Assembly (NCBI RefSeq): GCF_024868665.1
Contig: NC_079897.1
Coordinates: forward strand, 2,773,133 to 2,837,132
Length of the DNA: 64,000 nucleotides
Direction: 5' to 3'
From: Triplophysa rosa
Lineage: Eukaryota > Chordata > Actinopteri > Cypriniformes > Nemacheilidae
The notes beneath the pieces were generated by a model. That model saw only the letters and a list, made by a program, of their open reading frames with translations, did not search any database and had not been told where the DNA came from. The position numbers and the translations under genes are program-made. How positions within the stretch are numbered: the first letter of the stretch is position 1; the number at the start of each line of letters is the position of its first letter. This document shows positions 30,515 to 51,388 of this stretch, piece after piece.

Positions 30515-31250
30515 AAAACTCACAGATGAGATTTCTTTAATATCTCTGTTATTTCTCTTAGACATCAGTGAGGTTAAATGGAGAGAAAATGGAAACTGAT
30601 TTTGATTTTTGAAGAGTTTATTTCCAAAAAGAGTTTTTAAAATTGTTCAAAAATCATGTTTTTTTATTGTGCATCAGCATTCCAATGAATATCAATCAAA
30701 CTGCAGTTGGTTTGTTTTGATTTAAGCCATAATAACTAAAAAAAAATGCAGCTAACTAACACAATAAAACATAAACATGATTGCATAATAAAAACGTGAT
30801 TTTTGAACGATTTTAAAAACGGAGTTATCTCTTTATGGAATTAAACGCTTCATTTCTCCTGAGAAAAAGATTGAGAACTCTCACAAATGTCTCTGTCATT
30901 AGAGCAGTGGTTCTCAAACTTTTTCGTTGTAAGGCCCCCTTTGTGACGGCCCCCCCTGGATCCATCTTGGGGCCCCCACTTTGAGAACCACTGCATTAGT
31001 TTCAAAAGAGATGTCAACAATGTCTCAAACTGAGCTCAGATTTGTCAAGTCTGCAATCGAAAGTTGATATTATTGAAGATCTCAATATGATCTCAAACAT
31101 TTCTCATCAAATTTACCCAAATCCAGATTATTTGACCTCTACAATCGCCATTCATTTTACACCTCCATACTTTTCATGCATTTCAACAATTCTACTCTCA
31201 GTTTTATTTCTCCTAAGCAATTTGAGGAGAAACATCTCCAAATCTCCTGA
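30515..31250. repeat. dispersed repeat F2 (GAGATCTC family), reverse copy, interrupted
   Basis: Matches 38040-38560 in reverse orientation. The 89-bp hAT derivative at 30905-30993 is inserted in it. Boundaries are approximate. Confidence 0.6.
30905..30993. mobile_element. 89-bp deletion derivative of the CAGTGGTTCTCAAACT hAT family
   Basis: Starts CAGTGGTTCTCAAACT and ends TTTGAGAACCACTG; only about 60 bp of interior remain. It is flanked by CATTAGAG and CATTAGTT. Uninterrupted F2 copies supply the empty site. Confidence 0.8.
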
Positions 31251-31821
31251 TTTATAAAAGAGTAACATCTGAGCAATACAATTTTGTTTTTCTTCACGTA
31301 ATCCAATCATGAGTTGATGTTTTTTGGTGGTATTGTCATTCACATGAGAGATTGTGTGCTTTGTGACTGGTTTGGAGAAACGACTGTTTGCTTTATGACA
31401 GCTGCTGTTGAATTAGAGCCGTGTTCGGCGGTGCACCCTCAGACTGAAGATTCTGGAGGTCTCTCTCTCTCTTTCTGTCTCGGCTGTCTGTCACGGAGGG
31501 ATGACTTCTCCATCTGCTCACTAAATCTGTGGGGTAAAAAGGCAGAGTAGAAATTGGCTTCCTTTGATGGCGGTGTGACACACGAAATGGCTTCTTTTGT
31601 AAGATTCCTGGGTGTCAGACGCTGCCACGTTTTTTTCCGGCCCACCCTTGTTTGACTGTTAAACTCATGTGGTGTTCAAGTTAAACTGCTGGGATCAAAC
31701 CTTGACTATAAATTGGCCTCAGAGTGATGCAACTCTACATAAATATTCATGCATTTCTTCGAAACTGGAGTGCAAATACACAATGAAAAAAATTGGTAAA
31801 AAGCCAATTTGGTTTCATTTT

Positions 31822-31900
31822 AAATACATTTATGCATTTGGCAGACACTTTTATCCAAAGCGACTTACATTGCATTATACTATACATTTATAGTATAATT
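31822..31900 (-). mobile_element. SINE core fragment
   Basis: Carries 'atgcatttggcagacacttt' and 'atccaaagcgacttacattg', the conserved 3' core of the SINEs at 5998 and 18500, without a tRNA-like head. Confidence 0.6.
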
Positions 31901-32582
31901 ATATTATATTATCATATTATTGCGCTTTAATTTGTACAGTTTCTTTACAGTATGAAGTTTAAGATGCTGTATATGAAAATCACATACATTTTTTACATCG
32001 ACGTTACTAACAAAAAAATATGTCCACACATTTATCCATTTCGGTATTATTACTTATTAGCAGAAATTACAAGGTACTGGCATAACACTGCGCTCAAACA
32101 AGAGTTTAACCAAACAGTTACTAAAAATGAGTCGTCCGAAACTTCAGAAGTGTACATTTGATCTTTTTTGTCTTTTATGACTAATACTGTCTTCACGAAC
32201 CAAGTTCCAGACGTAGTCACCCATCATCGCTTCATCCCACCTTCCCTGTGCTACAGACATTTCTAGAAATGTCTGACAGTGACCATTGGAAAATAGTTTT
32301 TAAACTACATGAATATTTACGCAGTTTTTGTTTATTTGCAATATACCGATATATCGAATGACTTAAGCTCAAAATTTACTTGAGCTAAATATGCACTAAA
32401 ACATTGATGCTATTCATGAAAATAAATATTACCACAATAATTAGCTCCACAGGATTGTACAAGAACTATAAAAATTTGTTACACTGTGATATTAAATTAT
32501 AGTAGATGTTATGAATTGGATTGTTCGATGCTTATCGTGTCGTCTGTCTGCCTACCTGTCCGACTGTATTCATCGAAATTAA

Positions 32583-32841
32583 AGATTCTCCCTCATGTCT
32601 TTCAAAACCTTTATATGACTCTTTCTTCTGTGGAACACAAAAGAAGATATTCTGAGGAATGTCTCAGTGGTTTTGTGCCCATTTGATGGAAGTCAATGGG
32701 GTCCGATGTGGTTTGGTTATCAACATTCTTCAAAATATCTTCTTTGTGTTCTGCGGAAGAAAGAAAGTCATACAGGTTTGGAATGACATGCGGAAAATAA
32801 AAAGATGACGGTATTTTCATTTTTGGGTGAACTTTCTCTTT
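32583..32841. mobile_element. MITE, TTAAAGGGATAGTTCACC family, left end lost
   Basis: The body and right end (TTTTGGGTGAACTTTCTCTTT) are present. Confidence 0.65.
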
Positions 32842-33336
32842 CATAAATGTTCGATGCATATGTGATATGTACATTAAATGTAATTGCCTTATAGTAAAAC
32901 ACACGAAAGCGACAGTATGTGTCATTTGTCATATTGCTGCGGTGGTTGGGAGCGAAACGCAGCTCAAGGTCGTGCATTATGGGGATTTTATCACAGCCTC
33001 TCACGGCTTATTGTTTTATTTTCCCATCAGAGAAAATCTCCTGCAGCTACGAGTCGTAATTAAGATCCTGGAGAGACTTCATTTCATTTCCAGCTCTAGT
33101 CTATTTCTAGCCCGGCTCTTCATCGAGCCAGGGAACATCATCCGGACTGTTCAAAGTCAGAGCGGAGAAACTCATTGAAAGAAGCCGCACGGTCACCACA
33201 TGACACTGTTGCCCCCCAGTGTGAATCCGCATCTCCATGTCAACATTACTGTACTGATCAAGTCAAAAAGAATGAAATTGTGCATTTATGACCTCACCAT
33301 AATACTGTGTTTTTTCTTGTTTTCTAAGCTTTACAT

Positions 33337-33391
33337 ATGTGTGTGCGTGCGTGCGTGCGTGTGTGTGTGCGTGTGTGTGTGTGTGTGTGTT
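33337..33391. repeat. TG/CG microsatellite
   Basis: (TG)n with (CGTG) interruptions, about 55 bp. Confidence 0.85.
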
Positions 33392-33404
33392 GAAACAACC
33401 CCCA

Positions 33405-34220
33405 GTAAAAATACACTGTAGTATACAGTAGTATTTACTGTAGTAAATTGTAGTATACTAAAGAAAATTATAGCAATCACTACACCTTGTTGATGTACAC
33501 TACAGTATTTTGTATTAACTATAGTGAATTGATAAACTGTGGTAAATACTGCATTGTACTTTAAAGGGGTCATATGGCGCGAATAATTTTTCTGTGTCTT
33601 TGGTGTGTTATAAGTTGCCCATGCATGTATGAGACATGTAGTAAAATTGCAATAATTAAAGTGTCGGAACAAAAGATGCATTCTATTTAAAAGCGAATGC
33701 TCACCCAGACCTGCCTGAAACGCCTCGTGTAACCACACCCCCACAAATCTACGTCAGTTCGTCATATAATTAGACTAAGACCGCCCAAATGTATACGCAA
33801 GTAAGGTGGGCGTACCTGTCAGTACAATTGAAGAGGAACCTGATGTTCCAAATATGGTAAGAGGCGTTACATTTCCGTCACACGCTTGCAGTATTCGACC
33901 AATCACTACGCACTGGTGAACTGGCCAATCATAGCACACCTCGCTTTTCAGAGCCATGAGCTTTTGTAAATAATCTGCGTGTTTTAGAGAGGCGGGGCAA
34001 AGAGGAGATACAAACATGCACGGTGTGTGGAAAATACGGCGTTTTTGATCCTTAAATCGTGTTTACACATTGCATTACATCTAAAACAAACCATAATATT
34101 CGTTTTAGCCGTGTCACATGACCCCTTTAATATTTACTATAAGGTTCAAAAACACAATAGTATCTTAGAATTTTACTATAGTAAATGCTAACGTATTCTA
34201 CCATATTTATTTTAACATGC
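33405..34220. mobile_element. tactgtagt foldback repeat interrupted by a second element
   Basis: The outer repeat (33405-33560 and 34131-34220) consists of 'tatttactgtagtaaattg'-type segments and is split by the element at 33561-34130. Confidence 0.55.
33561..34130. mobile_element. 570-bp element with TTAAAGGGGTCATATG ends
   Basis: Left end TTAAAGGGGTCATATG, right end CACATGACCCCTTTAA. A right-half-only sister copy lies at 43040-43297 ('cagtattcgaccaatcacta' shared). It has no transposase. Confidence 0.7.
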
Positions 34221-34992
34221 ATTCAACTTTTTGTAGCTTGATGATGTATTTTTATAGATGGTGGTGATGAGGAGTGCTATGTGCGTAGTAAGTATACATT
34301 ATTGTAAGTATACATTGTCATGGTACGACCACCTGCATCATTCACTTTTGTTGAGTTTGTTTGATTTTCTGCCTCTCTCCAAACAATGATGTAAAAACAA
34401 CGCAGACATCAAGGTTTCTTTCTTCCAGCTTCTCTTTTAGGGTTTGCTATCATCCACGTTGGTTACCATGGGGACGGTCCAGCAGTCCATCTCCATCTGC
34501 ATTCAGTGCATCCGGTGACCCGTGCAGACGGCTGGAAGACACGTTCTCCGTGAAACTGATGTATGGTGCACAGTGACGTGCTGTCATAACAGACAATGAA
34601 GTCTGTCTGGGAAAATACTCAACATTATTCATTCCTGAGTTTCAAAACGACACGGGACTTCAGGACTGCCATCTGCAGTTTGAGTGTTGAACAGTTTTGA
34701 CGTTTTCTGTTAAAATACATATTTTATTATGGATTGTACCATTATATTTCAAATTATTTTTTATATTCATTTACTTAAAACAACAAAATGAATGAAATGT
34801 ATTACATTGCATGTTTCTCTGGGGTAGTGAAGCATGGCCACACTTTTGACTGAAATCTGGTCCACGTTAAACTGAGTTTTTATTGCGCTGGATTAGTTTT
34901 GAATTATTTACACAGACATAGTGTTGGTCTTTTAGTATATTGACAGTATTCTGAGATTCTTTTTGTTTGTTTTTGTAATTTTATTAATAGTC

Positions 34993-35212
34993 TTAGGCCC
35001 GGTTTCACAGACAAGGCTTAGTTTAAGCCAGGACTATGTCTTAGTTAAATTAGGATATTTAAGTCCCTTTAATAAAATGCCTTAGATAAACGCATTACTG
35101 TTGTTCATCTTTAGACAAAACAATGTTACTGATATATTTAAAGATATGGCAGGGCAAATTATTTTCAGCTCAAACATTCATTTTAGTCTTGGACTAGTCT
35201 TAGACTAGACTT
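34993..35212. repeat. cccggtttcacagac repeat, incomplete
   Basis: Begins 'ggcccggtttcacagacaag' and continues through 'aggactatgtcttagtt'. It resembles a repeat common in cyprinid genomes; the matching right terminus is absent. Confidence 0.5.
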
Positions 35213-35349
35213 AGTTTTGCTATTTATGTTTATTTTATTTTATTTTATTTTAGGTTTACTTTAGTTTGTATTTATCTTCAGTTAATAATTTTTGGTTCTT
35301 TAATTTCAACAGTTTATGACCAAGGCAACGTTTCTAACTTTTGTTCAGT

Positions 35350-35782
35350 TTAAAGGAACAGTTCACCCAAAAATGAAACTTCTGTCTTCATTTACTCACG
35401 CTCATGTTCCAAATCTGTATACATTTCTTTGTTATTATAAACACAGAGAAAGATATTCGGAAGAATGTTTTTAACCAAACAGTTATTGGCCACCATTGAC
35501 TAACATAGGAAGTTTTTTTATGAATGTCTTTGTTCTGTTGAACACAAAAGAAGATATTTTGAAGAATGTAGGACAGCAAACAGTTCTGGGGCACTTTTGA
35601 CTACCATTGTCATTTTGCCTTCCATGGTAGTCAATGGTGGCCAAGAACTGTTTGCTTACAAGCATTCTGCCAAATATCTTTCTCTGCGTTCATCAGAACA
35701 AAGAAATTCTACAGATTTGGAACAACTCGAGGATGAGTAAATGATGACAGAGTCTTCATTTTTTGGTGAACTATCCCTTTAA
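35350..35782. mobile_element. MITE, TTAAAGGGATAGTTCACC family, long variant
   Basis: Ends TTAAAGGAACAGTTCACCC and GGTGAACTATCCCTTTAA enclose 433 bp. The 'accattgacta' segment occurs on both arms, giving a long hairpin. Confidence 0.75.
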
Positions 35783-36932
35783 GTTTTCTATACAGTATAT
35801 ACGCCTACTTTATTGTATTTCAATTACCAGAAATATTTAATAGTATACGATTTTAACAACAATACCCCGCCAGTTCAGTGGCACGTGACTTCTTGATCAA
35901 GGTGCACAGATCAGCGCTTGTTGGGTTTAAAGTACAATCTTTCAGTGTCCATGCAGGTCTTTTGCCACTGTAGGCACAGTATAAGTAAACCCCAAACAAA
36001 AATCAACAATGAACCTCAGAAAATATTATCAGAAGTCCTATGTTCACATGCAACAGAAGCTGGCAAGTCACAGAGTGGAAAGTTTACTTTCTAACGGAAA
36101 GCAGCTTACATCTATGATTTAAAGAATACAAACTGTTCATACGTGAGGTCCCTCGACAGAGTTTGATGAATAGAAGACTTTGGCGTGAGGAAAAAGAGCC
36201 CATTCAAGCTGAGCGGAAGACCTTCGGTGCAGAGAAACTGTGTTCTGTACAGTTGGCAAATAGATCTTATTCCTCTCCGGCCCTGGGAGGTTGCCAGAGG
36301 CCGGCGTTCAGGAAGAATGAAGGGAGACGGGAATACTGAAAGGAGCACTTGTTTAAAACAGAAATCCATAACTTATAAACACTTGAAGTGGCCGGTATAA
36401 GCAGCATCAGTATGAGCCTGAAAGTTGAATATTATTAAGATATAAAAAGACACATTTTAAGTTTTCTGCTCAAGTATGTAAGCCTGTAGCTATTAGGAGG
36501 AGATCCATTGAAATTTTTGCACAAGTGATTATTTTAAGACCAATATCTGATCATAAAATGAACATTACAAAGTTAATGTTGTGTGCAGTGGAAATATTCT
36601 GCATACATTGAAAATCTGCCCTGCGAAAATGAATGCTTCGTGGTTCATCCCAAATTAGTAAAATGGATCCTACACATTTGCATAATATGATGCCACACCC
36701 GGTCAACCAAACCCTGTAATGAAACAAAAACGTTACTTAAAGGTTATCTTAATTGTGGTGCATAGAGCTAGCAACGGAGGTCAAAGCAGATCTTTTTAGA
36801 GAAACCTCTGATAGAAAGAACAAATATTGATTCATGTTTTATGTCATATTACATTCATATTCTACGTGCGCAGGAAGATTTCAACGGCAGTCCGGGTGTA
36901 ATTGGTCCCTGGAGAGGAAACATCCGCTCACG

Positions 36933-36936
<4 letters not shown>

Positions 36937-36973
<37 letters not shown>
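36937..36973. repeat. CT microsatellite in the presumed cthrc1 5'UTR/promoter
   Basis: About 18 uninterrupted CT units, ending 60 bp upstream of the cthrc1 start codon. Confidence 0.9.
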
Positions 36974-36975
<2 letters not shown>

Positions 36976-36992
36976 GACCGACCGACAGTTGT

Positions 36993-37019
36993 ATGAAGTC
37001 CTGTCCTGCCCTCTCGTAG
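36993..37019 (+). promoter_or_regulatory. short upstream ORF before cthrc1
   Basis: An ATG at 36993 opens an 8-codon frame ending TAG at 37017-37019, out of frame with and 14 nt before the cthrc1 ATG. It would matter only if the transcript starts upstream of it, which is not proven. Confidence 0.4.
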
Positions 37020-37033
37020 CACTCACCTCAGAT

Positions 37034-48021
<10,988 letters not shown>

Positions 48022-48640
48022 GACCCTTGTGTTCTTCAGGGAACATCACAACTTCTCCAACATTATCTCTGTACTGTTTTACTAAATATTTAACTTTAAG
48101 GCAAGTTTTGAAACGTTGAGGATATATTGTACCAGTCATCATTCTCTTGAATGAATGAATGTAAATACAGTATATATTGTCATTTAGACAGCTTTAAAGA
48201 TGACCCAAATATAACAATGTTGTGATTTATTCACGTCTCTTTCTTCTGTGGAACGCAAAAGGAGATATTTTGAGAAATGTCTCGGTGGTATCGTGTCTAT
48301 ACAATGAAAGTCAATGTTGTTTGGAAACCAACACTTTTTAAAATATATATTTTTTGTGTTCTGCAGTCATACAGGTTTGGAATGACCTCTACACCCCAAA
48401 GGTTTTACATATTATTATCCAGTACTGTAGTAAAACTCTCTAACTGGTGCAAAAATAAGTTTTATAGTTTTAGTTTTCCAGTACGGTCTTGTATATTATC
48501 CATATTAACAACTTTTTAATTTTTTTAACTTCATTTTTATCAGCTTGAGGCTAGACATATTCTGTAAAACTTTGTATATTTTATCCGGTCATTTTTTAAA
48601 TGTCAATAAAGTTTTTTAAAAGAACAAAGTCGCTGTCTTT
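48022..48640 (+). other. cthrc1: cthrc1 3' untranslated region (probable)
   Basis: The AATAAA at 48605-48610 gives a 3'UTR of about 600 nt. It contains a partial MITE (about 48205-48390). Confidence 0.6.
48605..48610 (+). terminator. polyadenylation signal for cthrc1
   Basis: A canonical AATAAA about 585 nt past the stop, the first one downstream, followed by a T-rich stretch. Confidence 0.6.
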
Positions 48641-49313
48641 GGTACATGTTCCTCAAAGAGCATTACTTATTAACCTGTAAGCAAAATGCATTTTCAGGCG
48701 GCGTACTTCAGCTCGTTAACAGAAATGTCAGCAGTGAGTCAAATGTCAGATTTAGTGAATCTGTGACCTCGATTTAAGAAATAAAATTTTACACTGTTTA
48801 GCTTTTGCCATGGCACAGGACACACTTCAGTGCAAAAGTTAAATTAAGATATAAACATGGTACAGCCACTTCTTACGCACACGTGTACACGGTACAATAG
48901 ATTTTTTATCCCTGAATCTCACTGATAAAACATATCTTAATATTGTTGATTATCAATGTCTAGCCTTTATTTACGTTACTTGTTTTGTTACTCAGAAAAA
49001 ACAGAGCCACTGTATTTAGGGTTAGGTTTAGTAAAGTACAAGCTTAGTAAAGAACTAAATCGCAGTACAATACACTTAAATGTTAGTCATTAAAATTAGA
49101 GAGAAAAAATACACAGAAATAAATGACAATATTCACATATTTTATTAAAACACAGAGACCCCTCATAATCGTATTACTGTATGTTTTTAATTCAATGTCA
49201 TAAAAATGAATAAAACATACCAACTTTAAAGCTGGTTTTGCAACTGACGTTTCAATCTGAAACGTTGTTGAAACGAACTGAAAATCAAGAAAAACTCCAC
49301 AATATTACAAATA

Positions 49314-50908
49314 CAAACCCGATTCCAAAAAAGTTGGGACACTGTACAAATTGTGAATAAAAAAGGAATGCAATAATTTACGAATCTCATAAACTTATAT
49401 TTTATTCACAATAGAATATAGATAACATATCAAATGTTGAAAGTGAGACATTTTGAAATGTCATGCCAAATATTGGCTCATTTTGGATTTCATGAGAGCT
49501 ACACATTCCAAAAAAGTTGGGACAGGTAGCAATAAGAGGCCGGAAAAGTTAAATGTACATATAAGGAACAGCTGGAGGACCAATTTGCAACTTATTAGGT
49601 CAATTGGCAACATGATTGGGTATAAAAAGAGCCTCTCAGAGTGGCAGTGTCTCTCAGAAGTCAAGATGGGCAGAGGATCACCAATTCCCCCAATGCTGCG
49701 GTGAAAAATAGTGGAGCAATATCAGAAAGGAGTTTCTCAGAGAAAAATTGCAAAGAGTTTGAAGTTATCATCATCTACAGTGCATAATATCATCCAAAGA
49801 TTCAGAGAATCTGGAACAATCTCTGTGCGTAAGGGTCAAGGCCGGAAAACCATACTGGATGCCCGTGATCTTCGGGCCCTTAGACGGCACTGCATCACAT
49901 ACAGGAATGCTACTGTAATGGAAATCACAACATGGGCTCAGGAATACTTCCAGAAAACATTGTCGGTGAACACAATCCACCGTGCCATTCGCCGTTGCCG
50001 GCTAAAACTCTATAGGTCAAAAAAGAAGCCATATCTAAACATGATCCAGAAGCGCAGGCGTTTTCTCTGGGCCAAGGCTCATTTAAGATGGACTGTGGCA
50101 AAGTGGAAAACTGTTCTGTGGTCATACGAATCAAAATTTGAAGTTCTTTTTGGAAAACTGGGACGCCATGTCATCCGGACTAAAGAGGACAAGGACAACC
50201 CAAGTTGTTATCAGCGCTCAGTTCAGAAGCCTGCATCTCTGATGGTATGGGGTTGCATGAGTGCGTGTGGCATGGGCAGCTTACACATCTGGAAAGGCAC
50301 CATCAATGCTGAAAGGTATATCCAAGTTCTAGAACAACATATGCTCCCATCCAGACGTCGTCTCTTTCAGGGAAGACCTTGCATTTTCCAACATGACAAT
50401 GCCAGACCACATACTGCATCAATTACAACATCACGGCTGCGTAGAAGAAGGATCCGGGTACTGAAATGGCCAGCCTGCAGTCCAGATCTTTCACCCATAG
50501 AAAACATTTGGCGCATCATAAAGAGGAAGATGAGACAAAGAAGACCTAAGACAGTCGAGCAACTAGAAGCCTGTATTAGACAAGAATGGGACAACATTCC
50601 TATTCCTAAACTTGAGCAACTTGTCTCCTCAGTCCCCAGACGTTTGCAGACTGTTATAAAAAGAAGAGGGGATGCCACACAGTGGTAAACATGACCTTGT
50701 CCCAACTTTTTTGAGATGTGTTGATGCCATGAAATTTAAAATCAACTTATTTTTCCCTTAAAATGATACATTCTCTCAATTTAAACATTTGATATGTCAT
50801 CTATGTTGTATTCTGAATAAAATATTGAAATTTGAAACTTCCACATCATTGCATTCTGTTTTTATTCACAATTTGTACAGTGTCCCAACTTTTTTGGAAT
50901 CGGGTTTG
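49314..50908 (+). mobile_element. Tc1-like DNA transposon, 1595 bp, IR/DR type
   Basis: Flanked by TA target duplications (49312-49313, 50909-50910). The terminal inverted repeats begin CAAACCCGATTCCAAAAAAG and are identical for 50 bp. Imperfect inverted similarity continues for about 210 bp to an inner repeat of the same core AAAAAAGTTGGGACA (left near 49508-49527, right near 50697-50714), the indirect/direct repeat layout of Tc1 elements. The interior holds one transposase frame. Near-identical ends suggest a fairly young insertion. Confidence 0.95.
49666..50688 (+). pseudogene. Tc1-like transposase, inactivated (nonsense codon and catalytic Asp replaced)
   Basis: The reading frame from ATG 49666 (MGRGSPIPPMLR) meets TGA at 49702-49704 and then stays open from 49705 to the stop at 50686-50688, about 340 codons in all, the usual Tc1 length. 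Numbered from the GTG at 49711: a paired-type helix-turn-helix near residues 8-32 (SQRKIAKSLKLSSSTV), a GRKT segment, then the DDE domain. The second catalytic Asp (D229 in QHDNARPH) and the Glu (E264 in SPIENIW) are present, 34 residues apart (DD34E). The first, normally Asp in WSDESKF, is Tyr139 (TAC at 50125-50127). Both lesions look like single-base changes. Known: transposase cuts and pastes elements through their inverted repeats. No host function is inferred. Confidence 0.93.
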
Positions 50909-51267
50909 TACATCAGGGACACTCAATGTATTGCCCAGCCAGCTGTATCAAATAAAATATTAAAACATACATCGTTTTTTTACTTTTTTAATTAAATAAA
51001 ACAAATCCCCCTTTTTCAGAGTAACTTACAGCCACATATAAATGTATAAAGTCACATTACATCCATTGTGACGTCAGTATTAACTTATAGTGATGGTTTA
51101 CTTTTAAAGAACCAGTTTCAGGATTAGTGACTTCTGTTCGATTAGACACTCTGGCGTCCCTACTGTTCCAGGAGAGGACATGCTCGATTGAACTTCTTTC
51201 TGTCGACGCAGTCTCCAACAGGACGATCCGTCCCAGCTCCGGTCCCTCGGTGCAGTCGCGTCTGTTC

Positions 51268-51388
51268 TCACTGATCCAAAAGGAAGCGGGAAACGTTCTC
51301 ATAGACCACAAAGGTTATGCAGCAGGCTGGTGTGACTCGGATCAGGTTGGGAACCATCCCTTTATAGAACCCTGAGAGGCCCTCGTTT
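51268..51388 (-). CDS. slc25a32: slc25a32 exon 7 and stop
   Basis: 121 bp after cctcag. It encodes [18 protein letters not shown], the last helix with [10 protein letters not shown], and stop TGA at 51268-51270. It ends DQ, shorter than the human Lys/Arg tail. Confidence 0.95.

Larger units (their letters stand above)
25481..36900. other. csmd3-cthrc1 intergenic region, 11.4 kb
   Basis: No gene is supported here. Identified content: hAT-type elements (27310-27961, 30905-30993), TTAAAGGGATAGTTCACC-family MITEs (28011-28309, 32583-32841, 35350-35782), foldback repeats (28341-28568, 29011-29385), an F2 copy (about 30515-31250), nested elements (33405-34220), a TG tract (33337-33391) and a partial cccggtttcacagac repeat (34993-35212). 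The segment 25850-26150 has short open frames that match nothing I recognise. About 36000-36830 shows nothing. Confidence 0.7.
48641..51267. other. cthrc1-slc25a32 tail-to-tail spacer
   Basis: Apart from the Tc1-like element at 49314-50908 there is no feature beyond AT-rich sequence. On minus, an ATTAAA variant at 50986-50991 could be the slc25a32 polyadenylation signal, about 280 nt past its stop. Confidence 0.6.
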
